Source of the DNA: Turnera subulata
Lineage: Eukaryota; Streptophyta; Magnoliopsida; Malpighiales; Passifloraceae
Reading direction: 5' to 3'
Assembly (NCBI GenBank): GCA_028386065.3
Contig: JAKUCV010000426.1
Span: 86,581 to 150,580 of the forward strand
Length of the DNA stretch: 64,000 nt
Shown here: positions 23,884 through 37,087 of the stretch, one piece after another
How the letters are laid out: each line of letters starts with the position of its first letter
Numbering within the stretch: the first letter of the stretch is position 1
The notes under the pieces: generated by a model
Told to the model about the DNA's origin: nothing
Database searches by the model: none
Seen by the model: the letters and a program-made list of their open reading frames with translations, nothing else
Translations under genes and position numbers: made by a program

Positions 23884-26800
23884 ATGGTGGGTGTTGCGGT
23901 TACGGCCCCTGCTGCTCCTGAGAACGAAGTGAAGGAGAAGAAGAGCAGGACAAAGAGTCCTGGACTCCGTGTTATTGGGAACAGAATCTACGATTCTCAG
24001 AATGGAAAGACTTGTCATCAAGTAATTTTGTTTCTCTTCCCCTGAATTTAACTACTACCTGTTCTTCTTTCTTTTGTTCTGTTTGGTCATAAAATGCGAG
24101 GTAAATGATGTAAGCCCATGTTTCGGATCTAAGGTTTCTTTATGTTTAACGTCTCATCTGCCTTGAACCTGAACAGAGCGACAATTTACTATAGCTTCTA
24201 GGTATTATATATTATACGAACTTGAAACAACCATCGAAGTGTTAGCTTAGCTATGCCTTGAGGATCATTTGTGTCATTTCTGGAAATTATTTTACATTTG
24301 GTAGCTGAACTTATATTTTAGGACACCTTTTGGGTTCTGAGATGTATTCGTCAATCGAGTAATTGATTTTTTTTACCCCTCGTGACTGCTGCAAGTTAAC
24401 AAATCTTTTTGGGTATTATTTCTATGGTAGCCATAATGAGACTACATATCTTTTGCTTGAGATCATTTACTTGAGCTTTGTATTAGGAATGACTAAAGTG
24501 GATGACTGGCAATTTAAGGTGTCCTGTTTTGATGGTTCTTTTAGATTTGTGGGGTTTGGTCGTGTTATTGATTGTGTTTGTTGTTTCTGTATAAATGTTG
24601 AAGTGCCGGCAAAAGACGATGGATTTCACTGCTATTTGTACGAATCAGAAAGGGGACAAGCCGTGTCCTATTAGATTCTGCCGCAAATGCTTGTTGAACA
24701 GGTTGGATTTCGATGCCTTTATTTTTTTTTGATACGTTCAACTGAACAATTATGGTAGGCTTTGTGCCTGAGCTTTTTTTTGATGTTAATACGTATTTAA
24801 CTGTGACTTAGATATGGAGAGAACGCAGAAGAGGTAGCTTTGTTGGCTGACTGGAAATGTCCCAAGTGTAGGGACATTTGCAATTGCAGCGTCTGTATGT
24901 GAGTTCTTCATTCCCTGGAATTTAGTGTGACCATTTGCTTTGGGTGTTCGGATCATTGATTCTAACATAATGATGTCTCTCCAGGAAGAAGAAAGGCCAT
25001 AAGCCCACCGGCATTCTTGTTCACACAGCGAAGGAAAACGGGTTTACCTCTGTCTCAGAACTATTGCGGGTAAAAGGTGCCGAGAATTTTGTTCATAATA
25101 AGATTGCAAAACCCATGGATGCTTCACCCAAGAAACCTGTTCGTAAGGTCTGCATATTTCATTGACAATGACACTTATTTTAATTCAATTTATTTTTGGT
25201 TGATATGGTTTTTATTTTCCTAATTATCTCTTGAATTATGCTTTTCACAGGATCCTGTGGTTGCTGCTACTGGAGGGAAACTGGGGAAGGAAAATTCTTT
25301 TGATCTAAACATGGATTTGAAATTAAATTCTGAAGATTTGAAACCCATCTCTAACAAGAAATCCAAGAAAACAAAAAGGGAAGGACTGAAGGAAGTTAGC
25401 AATAGCAACAAGGAGGGTAGTACTAAGTTGAAGGAGAGTGGTCAGAAGAAGCGTAGAATTACTGAGAAAGTTTCTGAAAACGTGGCGAACTTGGATGAAA
25501 ATGTGCAAAGTGTAAAGTGTAAAGATAGTAGTACAAAGAAAGCAAAGTCCAAGACACACCAGGAGGAAGTCTCTGGGGAAGCAGTCAAGACAAATGGAAA
25601 CAGTTCTGTTGGTGTTTCAGATAAAAAAATGCTTAAGATGGAATCACAGGTGATGTCTAATAAAGGAGTGAAGACTAAAAGGAAGAAAGCACCGAAGGAC
25701 TGTGATGAAAATTTAAATGGTGCAACTTGCAATGATGGAGCTGATGCTGGAAGGACTCTGGAACTGTCCAAAATTAGCAAGTTCAATACAGAATTTCAGG
25801 AAGAACAAATTGATGCTGACTGTCAATTCCCTCAGGGTACCTGCTTAACAACTGTTGCAGGCATTGATCTGCCTCCAGAGGATGTTGGACATGCATTGCA
25901 ATTTTTGGAATTTTGTGCTGGTTTTGGAAAGGTAAGAAGATATCTGTCATTAGATTGGAAAAATGTGGCAATAGTTACTCTGATTTTATTTGTAGGTCCC
26001 TTGTCCCCTAATTGATATTTGGACTTGTATTTGCATTTGGCTAGATGGTGTGTTATTATAACATAAAAACTTCCGTTGACAAATTAAGTGATCATAGAAT
26101 TCAGATCCCCTTTCTTTGTTGTTGATTAGTTTATTACAGTGCTCTGTGTTATATCCCAATTGTAGCAAGTGTAAATATTTTGAAAGTTATTGTTAGATTG
26201 GTGTTTGGTATTATTTCCTCCCCACTGCCCCCGCCACTCCCCCCAACCACCACCCCTCCTTAAAGCATTCAATTCTATTAGTAACTTTTCTTGCTTTGTC
26301 TTTCTTGTTTGAGAAACAAAATAGGTTCTTGATCTGAAGAAAGGGCAAGCTGAAGCGGTAATTAGAGAAATAATAAATGGCCGAAGAGGGCGCCGGTCAC
26401 AATATTCTTGTGTTGCTCAGATTTATATCCAACTGTTGTCCTTGATAGAAGAAGAAATTGGGGAAGAGTATGTTACTTTTTCTGTCAGTTTTTCTCTTTG
26501 CTGCTTTAGATTGCACTAGGATCAAATTTCATTGTCAAAAGTTTTGTTGTTCAGGTCTTCAGCTTCAAGTCCAACAGACGGTCAGAACTCGTGGTTCCAA
26601 TCTCTTGGGACATATGTTTCTAAATGCTTATTCATATCTAAGGACATACCATCCGATTATTTTGGTCAAGGTAATGAAGGATATGACAAGTTGAGCTCCT
26701 CACAAAAGCTTAAACTCCTGAATTTTCTATGTGACGAGGCTCTGAATACCAAGTAAGTGATGAGAAACAATTAAAGAAAATGGTTATTTTTCAAACTTTG

Positions 26801-28570
26801 GGCTTTTCCCCTGTAAGCTTGTGATAAGATATTTTATATTATTCATAGGGAATTGAGGGATTGGATTGATGATCAAAATTCTAAAATTCTTGAAAGCAAG
26901 AAAGATGCTAGAGAAAAGGTTGTTGCAGCAAAGGATAAGGTATCAAAGATGCACTTTGATTCTGGAGCAATGTCTCTTTCATCTGTTATTAATGTGGAGT
27001 AATGTCTTCCTACCTGTTTTTCAATCAAAGTCTTCCTACTTACTTTTGAAACAGTACATTGTTGTAACCTCTCTCCTTTTCTTTTCTTTTCTGACGAAGG
27101 AGAGGAGCTTGAAACAGAAGATCAAGGATGAGTTGGCTAAAGCACTCATTGCAAGAAACGGTGTTCCTGTGTCTGTTTCTGAATACGATGCAATAGTTTC
27201 ACAAATAAAAAGTGAAGCAGCCCAAGCTCATGCAGAAGTGCTGGAGGCGAAGGGCATGGTGTCAAAGGCGGGTATGTTTGGCTTTTTTATTTTTGACTTT
27301 GATACAGTTAAATACAGAGGCAAAAAAAAAAGACCATTGACCTTAACATTTTGATGGGCATGTAGAGTTGCTGAAGTTTGTATCCATATTACCTGCTTAA
27401 ATTGCTGTTATATTTGGGATGTTAATGTTGCATTAATCCAAATTAGGCAAGAGACTTGTTAGCTACAATCTGCTCGGTTCTTTTCTTTCTTACAGAACAT
27501 TGGCATAGATGACTTGTAGTCAAAAACTAATTCGCCAATGTGTAATGTGTTTCAGAATTTGGTAGGAAGCGTTTAGCTGGACATTGATCATGTCAAGTTA
27601 TGTCACTTCTGTAGCCTTGGCATGTCTCAGTGGAAATCGATTATTTTTTGTACTTAGTGTTTTTGATAGTAGATGACAATATTTATGCTCCAGTTAATAA
27701 GAACTTATTTCTTAATATGCATTCAATAACCACAGAAGAGCGAAGATCTGATGCTGTTAGAACTGATCCTGTTCTCCTTGATGTTAATGGCCGGGCATTT
27801 TGGAGACTAAGCTGCTACAATAATCAATCAGACGTCTTGCTTCAAGGTTAGGTAGCCCACAGCTGTCTTTATATCTATAGGCAATTGTATTGCTAAGTTT
27901 TGATATTAACATCAGTTTATCTTATCAGATTTGGGAACCTGGAGTGAAGTTCCAGAAACCGAGAAATGGTTTGTCTATGATACCGAACAGAAACAAGACA
28001 TTGACAGATATATCTCTTCGTCAAGGTGAATGACATTTTTTGGCATGCCTTCTTCATTATAACTTACATGTAAAACAAAGTGTTGCTGACATGTTCTACC
28101 ATGCTTCTCGGTTCTAATGAACACTACAATTAAATACTTTGCATAAGCAGCTCATTGCTGTGCTAAAGGAAATTTGAGATAAATTGGATATGGCAATGAC
28201 TGTCATCACAACTGGAACATGATTTACTAACTAATAAGTGAACATGCCTTCTGTATTGCTTACTGATCTAGCTCATATAACATAAAAAATCCAAGTACAT
28301 CGATCTATGCAGAAACACAAAGAAAGTTTGAGAATGGCACATTGCTTTTTTAAGTAAGTTATATATTGATATACTCTGCATAAAATGTTGCAAGTGGATT
28401 TAGGTTAGGTCAATTCCACTATCCTGGAACTGATATGTTATCTTTGTTCTATGCTGATATTCTTTATCCTGATGGCATGCATGACATTTTAACTCTTGTT
28501 GGACTTCAGGACCAAGAGGCTTAGAGCTCGGAGGGTTGCTGAATCATGCCTAATTGCAAATGCACCCTAA
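23884..28570 (+). CDS. CDCA7-type zf-4CXXC_R1 zinc finger protein with DDT-like domain, 12 exons
   Basis: Exons: 23884-24021, 24604-24701, 24812-24898, 24985-25147, 25251-25931, 26325-26467, 26555-26752, 26849-26939, 27100-27271, 27736-27846, 27929-28025, 28510-28570; 679 residues. Residues about 44-150 form the zf-4CXXC_R1 domain (CHQC, CxxC and C-x-C-x2-C clusters: KCPKCRDICNCSVC) of CDCA7/MAO-A repressor R1 proteins. In animals CDCA7 recruits the remodeler HELLS; the plant counterpart of HELLS is DDM1. A Lys-rich linker (about 190-310) is likely nuclear-targeting and disordered. A DDT-like region follows (DLPPEDVGHALQFLEFC then VLDLKKGQAEAVIREI), then helical WHIM-like segments and a Lys/Arg-rich coiled region, ending in an Arg-rich tail. 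A role in chromatin or DNA methylation is inference from the domains. Confidence 0.93.
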
Positions 28571-29792
28571 ACTGCTCTTGCTGTTAATGCTATTTTTTAA
28601 TCTGTGCAATTGAGGTAAGTACACAAGTGCAACTTTTTTACTAATGAACACAGGGATAATCCTACTGTGCTGAATAGCTAGTCCTGTTAAAAACTCAATA
28701 ATTATTTCATCCTTTTGCTTGTGAAAACAGATGGAGAAAAGTTGAAGACTTGGCTGCTAAACTTTTGCAATGGCATCAAGTGATTCTGTCTACTGTATCT
28801 TGTTCAATTTTTGTAACTTCCAACTGTTAATTGTCTACCTTTTATCAAGTGTAGATTTTTGCAATGTTGTAGCTGCCGACCGGTTTTTGTATATGAACCT
28901 CAAGGTCATCTCCTCTGTTTTTGTATACGTATATCTAACATTGTGGAACAAGTTTCTGCTTATGTACTATTATGTGTGATTTCGTAGTCTTGCCTTGTTG
29001 GAAGAATGTGAAAAGATGGGGTAGTCATAGAACTAACGAGTAGTTTAGACGTCGTTTTGTTCTCATTGATTCTCCAGAATTATGTTGGATTTGGTCTGGT
29101 GGCTTAAAATGGCAGCAGGATTTTGGAATGCAAATTAAGTTCCAGCTTCAAGCCATAATGATTAGATCCATTATCCATACAACGATTATTTAAATTCCAA
29201 AGTTCTACTAAGTGGGCAAATATTTCCAACACTGCATGGAATTTAACCAGTTGGCTTGGCGGAATTGTCTAAAAAGATCTATCCAATTACCTTACAAGAT
29301 TCAAGTTCTGTTTATTGGAAAAAAAAAAAACAAAGCAAATTTAATTCATGTCCTGGAAATCCTCTAAGAAATCCTATTGCAGTATATATTGTGTGTGTTT
29401 TTTTTTTTTGATAACAGTGTTAATTGTTAAATTAATTCTACAACCGAAGACATTAAATGTTTTACTTTTATGTACATTTTCCGGCTGGGATTTTTTTTGA
29501 GGGTGGAAATCGTTATATGCGAACATATATAGCCACTGGTTTCTAAAACCTGTTCAAAAAAATACTAGTTTCTAAAACTTTTAATTTAATAAATAATTTA
29601 ATTTAGGGAATAGTAGAGAGAAAGAAGAGTGCCACGTACTTGGTTTTTGGCGGTTGAGACTTAAAACAGTTGCAATCGTCGGCTAACTTCAACCTCTCAT
29701 TCTTCTTTCACTCCCTAAGATATAAAACAAACCAAGAAGCCAAAGATTGGTCTTTTGGAGAAGAAAGAGAGATACAGGCGAAGCCTACACCA
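28571..29792. other. CDCA7-like 3' UTR (with intron) and intergenic spacer
   Basis: A GTAAGT donor at 28615 and an acceptor ending at 28730 suggest a 3' UTR intron just after the stop codon. The rest is AT-rich, with an A-run near 29320 and a T-run near 29400. No gene seen. The last ~100 bases are the next gene's leader. Confidence 0.5.
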
Positions 29793-32651
29793 ATGAAAGC
29801 CATAATACCTTCATCATCATTAGCAGTAACAGCAGCAAAAGAAACCATCTTCCACTCCCCAAACAACAGCAGCAACTTATTCCATGGCCAGTTTGGGATA
29901 ACATGCAACCAGAGCCGTGGCTTCGCCCTCTCTGCTCGTGCACGTCTAACCCCACCAAGACATGCTCCTTCTCTGGACTTAATAAGACAGAGTACTCGAC
30001 AGCAGGGTTTGAAACTGGTGTTTGTTCCTAAAGCTGCTGATTCTACTACTCAGCCTTCTACTACTACTGTCCCTGCTGGCAAAACTGTTGTTCCTGATGA
30101 TGAGTTCACTCTTGCTAAGGTTAGCTTATCTTTTGTTTGATGAATTGTCCGTTTCTTGCAAATGGGTTTTCTGGTTTTTTACCATTAAGGGTCGTGATCT
30201 TTGTTAATTGTTTTGCTGCTGGGTGGCCATCGGTGCTCAAGTGTTCATTAGTTTCTCCAGGCATGGTTTTTTGGGATAACAAACTGCGTTTGTTCTTATA
30301 TTCGCCAAGCAATCAAACAACTAAACATTTTCCTGATGAGTCGCATATCTTATTTGGAACTAACATTAATGAGTATATTCTAATGAATTGGTGTTACCTA
30401 CTGTTTTGCAGGTGTCATTTGGTGTCATTGGGTTGGGTGTTGGTGTTTCACTCCTGTCGTGAGTTCTCTAGCCTAGAGTGATTGTTAGATACTCCATAAT
30501 GATTTATGTTTGATTAAATATTTTGCTTGGTCTATAGGTATGGATTTGGGGCCTATTTTAATATCCTCCCAGGATCTGAATGGTCAGCAATAATGCTTAC
30601 ATATGGCTTCCCTCTAGCTATAATTGGTATGGCTCTCAAGGTAATTTGTTTCTTCCTTGTGTTTGGGACTGCATTGCCATCGTTTGAACAAATATCATAG
30701 GACCATTTGTATTGTGCTTCGTCTTACTATGCTGTTTTATACTGCAATCTAATTCTAACTCATATATGTCTAAATTAGCATGATAATGGTAGAATTCAAG
30801 ATTAATTGGTTAATTCTGTTTTGCTGATATGTTTACTTGAGATTTACTTCTGTTTCTCCGGTTCCCTGTGGTTCTGCTATTAGATTTCTTTCCCAGGATG
30901 GTTTTATCTTATACATTTTTTCAATCATCAATTGCGTTATTGTAGTCTCATGAAAGTGTTCTTGCTTTGCTTTCCCCCTAAATGCAGTATGCTGAACTAA
31001 AGCCGGTGCCTTGCTTGACTTACACTGATGCCCAATCGTTAAGGGAAAAGTACGCAACTCCCATTCTTAAACAGGTAGTTCCATCATCTGGACTCTGGAA
31101 TCTGGATCCACTTTTCACTGATAAATGAGAGATCAAAGAAATACAGTTTATGCTTTTGCTAGGGTGCATGAACCACGATATACCCACATTGAATTTATAA
31201 ATACTGGTGGCAAATACAGTGACTCCTTGTTTCTTAATTAGGTCAGGAATGATGTTATAAGATACCGATATGGAGATGAGCAGCATTTGGATGAAGCATT
31301 AAAGCGAATTTTCCAGTATGGTCAGGTACGTTATGTAACTTCTGTATAAGCTCGTGAGGGTTTTCCATATTCTGCTGTATCCACAGAAACAGAACATCCA
31401 CTCTCAGAAGTCCATTCTTTCTCTTGTTTAGATCAGAACACAGCTGATCAAACCAATGAATAATGTAGGAGATGGTTTCTTGAATCTAAAATGATGGCAT
31501 TTCTTGGCAGTAGGATTATGTAATTGTTTCCAGTGATAGAGAAATTGCAGCATTTAAAATTTATCTGAAAACCAATTCGGTGATGCTCCAGTAGGACAAC
31601 CAGATATGTGGGTCTTTTTATGCAACTATCCTAGGGCATATTGTGCGTTCATTTGTTGAAGCTTTAATGTTACATTCTTTCTTTCGCTTTTCATTTCAGG
31701 GTGGAGGAATTGCAAGGAGGAGTGCACCTGTATTACAAATGATTCGTGAAGAAGTATGTTTAATAGTTTGGTTCTATTTTTTTTTTTTTAAAATTGCTGA
31801 TGTCCTTCTAGTACTACATTCCTATTGGTTGGAAATTTCTTGAGTCATTGAAACGAGGAGATCACCACTTACCAAGACTTTTTTTTTTTTTTTTATATGA
31901 GACCACCAGGACATTACTGTAGATTATCTGAGGCCCTTACCTGTTATTTTTATATTAATCCATTCTCAGTCTTTCTGGTTATTAGGTTTCATTTTCCACG
32001 TCTTAAATTCATGAAAATGAGACTTTTCACCACCTCTGCACGAATATAGTGATTTACTCTTGCTTCTGCATGTATTCGTCTTGATGAAGTATTCAGTTGG
32101 TTGGTATGAATCTGATTTTGCTCTGATAAGTGTTACCTGGTCCCAGGTAACAGAAGATGGCAAATACTGTCTAGTTCTGGTCTTTGAGGCAAAAGATTTA
32201 CAGCTTTCAGACTTTGAGAAAAGACAGGTAAATAGTTGCTTGAGTTTGAAAGAACCTGTCTTGATGAAGGGTACTGTAAATTTGTGAGCAGCGGCTGCTC
32301 TCATAACTATTGCCTGACATTCTTGTATTTCTTTTTTGTCTGTTTTGAATTAATAATTTTTAGAAGACTGCATTCTGATCTTCTGTTTGAATGTTGATTT
32401 TTTCTTTCAGGCGAAATTTACGTCATTCTTTGGGCCAGACATCACAGCTGAAGTTGGTAAGTTTAATGTTTGAATGTTTCAACTTAAGCATAAAACGTTT
32501 GATGGGCTCACGAGCAAAAGACACAGAGTTGCTTATTTCTCGAGATTTGTGAATAAAGCTTATTACGTCGTGGCTTGCAGGGAAGGGTGAGAATGATCAA
32601 TATGAAGTCCGACTTATTTCCAACTTAACTGCCAACGCTTCGTCTTCATGA
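29793..32651 (+). CDS. Plastid-targeted two-helix membrane protein, DUF2854-like, 9 exons
   Basis: Exons: 29793-30119, 30412-30458, 30538-30640, 30988-31074, 31242-31325, 31700-31753, 32147-32227, 32411-32456, 32581-32651; 299 residues. The first ~75 residues are Ser/Thr/Ala-rich with few acids, a good plastid transit peptide. Two hydrophobic helices follow: VSFGVIGLGVGVSLLSYGFG (about 110-129) and MLTYGFPLAIIGMALKYAEL (about 143-162). A conserved soluble tail of ~135 residues then contains RYRYGDEQHLDEAL and a G-G-G-I-A-R-R-S-A-P loop. The layout matches what I recall of DUF2854, a family shared by plants and cyanobacteria with no assigned function. The family call is moderately sure; the gene structure is very sure, as all phases close. 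Confidence 0.87.
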
Positions 32652-34056
32652 AGTGCTTGATGACATACATCCACTATTGTTCTATACACCCGTGGCTTTG
32701 CGTAAGTTTTGTACTTCTGATGATGCTTAGATCTTGTATTCAGGTGATTTCTTTTGCATATAATGTAAAGTTTTGATGAAACGTACATACATGTTATAAA
32801 ATCAATTAGAAGACCAAACAGTTATTTGATTAGACATCGCATGGTTTCAATTCAATACTGTATAAAGCTGACAAGATTTTAAGCAAAGCTGATGTTCATT
32901 AGATATCTGATTGGTAGACATTGCAGAACTCTAGATGCTTACCCTGCATTGCCGTCAAGGACTGTTATTCCTTGGCATGAACCCTGATCCATATATGAAA
33001 AGTAGAATGGAGATTAAGATAAAGAGGTGGCTTAATTAGTGTGTCAGTGTTAACACGGATATGACTGCATTTATTCTTAAGTTTTTTTTCTTTTGTGAAA
33101 GCATTCTTGAAGGTTGTGGACAACATACTGGCTCCAAAAGATTATGAATCCCCCTGGTATCTTCGCACCAAATGAAGAAAAATGATCAAGAAGTTATAAA
33201 CCACAAGGCCGCATAAAATGGAAGAAAGTAGGCAAGTCTGTAATTAACTAATAGTGGGTCAATATTGGAATTAGAATAGAGTTCTTACAGGTTACAAAAA
33301 TACGATATTATCATTAAGATTAGTCTAGATATGAGCTCAAGCAGACCAAAAATTGGAAGCTTTCTGTAAGCGTAAGCATTTGCCTTTGCACACTGATAGG
33401 GTCAAAGGAGAAGCATGATATGATTAAAAGCATTTTAAGCTTGTTATATTATGCTTAACAGTGTCATAATTCTCCATGGGTATTTAATATAATTTTGGAA
33501 ATGCTTCAAAAATCAGACATCTCTCTCAGTTTCATTTACGATTCAACAACCTGGAGAGATCCTCTTAATTTCCAAGCTCTTATTGCCACAAGTAGCGTTT
33601 ATCTTGTCTAAACGTCTCTTTGGTTGAATGTCTTCCTGCGCTTCATATTCATCAGATGCTTAATATTGTGGGTACAAACTTTCACTTTATTCCTTTATCG
33701 GTAAAAAAATTTGTAGGTGAAAGTTTTGTTTGTGGAGGAGATATGAGGCAAGAGGGCTAGCCTTCCAATTATATCTCTCTCTGTTTTTTCCCTTTTGATC
33801 TTAAACACTAAAGCCACAAACTAAGCCATCGTACACGTGAACCCAAAGCTGTCAGTCATTTCAGCATAGCCATGAACATAACACCACTAATCAACTACAG
33901 GCTACAGCAATAAACTAGTACAAAACAAGAACCAACAATGAGAGTACACTAGTTTTCCTCATATTCCCCACCACGCACAAAATTCATGCATGACGTGACA
34001 GTCCCTCTCTAGAGATGCGATCTGAATCCCACCTCTAGTCACTACCTAGCTCTCTT
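32652..34056. other. Convergent intergenic region
   Basis: This lies between two facing stop codons. It is AT-rich and holds two 3' UTRs. No gene or repeat that I can support. Confidence 0.45.
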
Positions 34057-37000
34057 TTAGCACCCTTTGAGACTAGGAAGAAAGCTGCTCTTCTTTCTTG
34101 GTTTGTGCTTCTCTCTTTGCCTTTTTCTCATCCATGATAAACACCCACCTTGTCTGCAGCTTATGATGCTGATGCAGCTTCGCATTTGTTCATCACCTTT
34201 TTGCTTTCTTTCCACTTTTCCAATACTGTCTACTTTTGTTGTTTCTTCTTTCTCCTTTGTTTCTTTTGCTAGATTCTGCACCCAAACGTTCATTTTACTT
34301 TGTCATATAATTGCGTCAAATAAGCATAATGTTGTTCTCAAAGAATACAAATCTTTGTTGCCAGCATAAGAAATGGCTGTACTTTATGTGAAAAACCAAA
34401 ATAAAACTGTTTTACTAAGCACCGGATAACCTACAATGTAATTTGATCAGTCTAGTACTGTGGGTTAGCACCTAGAAGACAAACTGATCAGACTGAGCCA
34501 GTCAATGTCAGTTCAGGCAATACTGTACCAATCTCAAATAGTTTAATATATAACACCTAGAAGAGAAACGTTAAAAAAGAATTCTGGCTTCTGCTAATCC
34601 CAACTTTGTCTTGTCAGGGTCAAATAAAGGGGTTATGCCTCGATTATGAATGCATGGTGATAGGAATTACGTGGAATTTTGTATCGCATGTACAGTACGG
34701 CGATTCCTATTGTTGTGTGACCTGCCATGAAAACACAATGGCTATCTTGTCCAAAAAGAAGCAAAGAAACTGAAAAAGGCAGCCAAATGCCTATGCCTTT
34801 TTCCGTTGAGTACTGCAAAGAATCAAACTGAAGCAAAGATATAGAAAAAGAGGACAAAGGAAGCCAAGTATCTTCAATGTGACCACGTAAAACAAACAGA
34901 AGAGCAAGAAAAGAGCGGAAAAAAGAGAGTTAATGTCATGGACATGAAAAAAAAGGGAAAAGAGCTGATATATCTTGCTTCAAGAAGCGTTTCATCAGTA
35001 GCTTTTTTCTTAAAAAAAATAATAACGTGTGCTAGGTAGCTTTGCTGAAAAATCTGTGCTTGCTTTTAAAGAAGCACAGCTGAGCTGTTGCCGGAAGAAA
35101 ATGTTTTTGAAAATCCTGTGCATCAATTGCATTGAAGGTAAGTAAGGGGACCAATTGCTTTGTTTGTCAATGTGAGGGACCAATTACAGTTCATGGTAGT
35201 AACACCCCAACAACGATTTCTGGCATAAAGTTAAAGATTTGTGCAGGTGATCCTATGGAAATTTTAATAAAACATCCTATGCCATTTCAGGAAGATATCA
35301 AGAACATCAGGTGACCATGTGGTTCTGGTAGCAAGTAACTCTACACTACAGGGACCAATTCAGCATTATTAGTTTCCCCCCACAAATCCTATGGGCCTTC
35401 TTCTACAGCGACTGTGCAGTGAAGAAACAATGGGGGGCCATCATCCACCAAGCGTATTTTATGAGATGGCCCCCACGTTGAAGTGAATGTGGGCTCACAA
35501 ACCCACGACACGAACCCCCCCGGCTCTTGCATGATTTGATTTATCTTTGGCAACCCTTTTCTTTAATTTGTATCCTTAATATGGTCCCCGTACTAGGAAA
35601 ATCTGCAAATGGATGATCCACAACAACCAGCATGGCATGAAGAAAGAAGGGCAAAATCCTGCCTCGTTGGTTTTATTGTTATTATGGTTCTGTAGGCATT
35701 TCTCTCAAGGGAGCCTTTTGGCAGTGACAGGCTAAAATGGATGGAGAACAAAAAAGGAACCCAGATAAAAGACAGAAGTATGTTCAGTGGCCAAAATTTC
35801 AAAATTCTGCAATAAATGCAACAAAAGTTGTCAAACTTGTAAGCTGAGAATTGCAGTGGATGAAACCAATATCTTCTTTTTCATGCAAAAAAGTAGGGGT
35901 AATTAAGAACTGTATTTGAATCATTATATTTAGGAGGTAAAAATTGATACTGAATATGATCCCATTAAAAAAATTGTTGATCTTAAAGAGCAATGTAACA
36001 AAACTAGTGAAGCTGATATACTTTAATGGCTCAGTAACAAGACAACATACCTGGTCTTCAGTTTTTGAGTTTTGGTTACAATTAGGAGAGTCTTCAGCTT
36101 CTGCTTCACATCTTTTCAGTGATCTCTCTATAATTGAAGGGGTTGAAGTAGGGCTAGGACTACTTGAACTAAGGTCATGTGGGGTGCTTTGAGTCCCAAC
36201 GTCTCTAGTCATGCCCTCCATTTTATCTTCTACACTCACAGAAGAAAGGATACAACCAGAAAAACTCTGTAACAACTAAAAAACATACCATACTTGAAGT
36301 AGAAAAACTGGAAAAGAACAAAAAAAAACAAGTGAAGCGGTTAAGTAAAAACCTTTGATGGGAAAATGAGTAATATCATCTTGTGTGGCAACAGCAGTGG
36401 ATTTTGCATGGATTTGCCTTGAATGGGAGGGATTATAAACAAGAGGTGCAGACATTGTTATCCTGTTTGTTAAGTTACGAAATGATCTCCCACTCAGTGT
36501 TTTGGCTGACAAACACTCCATTGGTACTTCTCCTGAAAGTGGGTTACATATGTACTTCTCTGCTTCATTCCACTTGGAATGTAAAGCAAAACCATCTGGT
36601 GAGTAGCAGTCCCAACTGTTATAACACCCTGACCTTGCTTGCAATGCTGCATAATCAAATACTTAGTCCTCATTAACTATCATCTAAATGTTTAGGCAAA
36701 AAAAAAATTATGTGTAAGAACTTAATCAAGTCACTTACCTTTGAGAGCAGTGGTGAAGGAGTATGTAGATGGGTCAATTTCTTCTGCAAACAAGATAGGA
36801 TGCATAATCTCATTGAAGGTGAAGCTTAGTTTACTTTGCATGAAAGAAAGAACTAAAAGAACGAGAGGGGAACAGTAAAGGGTACCTTTAAAAGCATAGC
36901 CAGGAGATGAGGCAGTGCTAGAAATGGTCACACTGGACCGAAAAGACTCTCTGAAACTTCTGATATGCGATCCTGAAAACCTTCTCGATCTTGTGTTCTC

Positions 37001-37087
37001 CCGACTGATCTGAGCCCTCATGGTCCATTCTCTTAGATGCAACTCTTGCTCCTCTAGTCTTCTAGAACCATATGGAGATTGTTCCAT
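34057..37087 (-). CDS. Plant-specific protein of unknown function, Cys/basic C-terminal tail, 5 exons
   Basis: Minus-strand exons 37087-36886, 36783-36739, 36646-36353, 36229-36051 and 34275-34057 give 312 residues. I know similar predicted proteins across flowering plants, but no function. Visible features: an Arg/Ser-rich N-terminus (RSRRFSGSHIRSFRESFRSS), an EIDPSTYSFTTALKALQARS block, a central WNEAEKYICNPLSGEVPMEC block with CLSAKTLSGRSFRN, a MTRDVGTQSTP motif followed by a Ser/Pro-rich run (about 210), a charged helix, and a C-terminal SCRQGGCLSWMRKRQREKHK segment ending K-G-C. No membrane segment is apparent. The DVGTQSTP-type motif recalls remorin N-terminal regions, but no remorin domain is present. 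Intron 4 is long (36050-34276, 1775 bases). A TATA-rich stretch lies just upstream of the ATG (about 37120-37150). Confidence 0.88.
34276..36050 (-). other. Large intron 4 of the unknown-function gene
   Basis: The donor on the minus strand is GTATGTTG at 36050 and the acceptor GGGTGCAG ends at 34276. Phases match on both sides. Several open frames lie inside, none with recognisable similarity. Confidence 0.8.
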
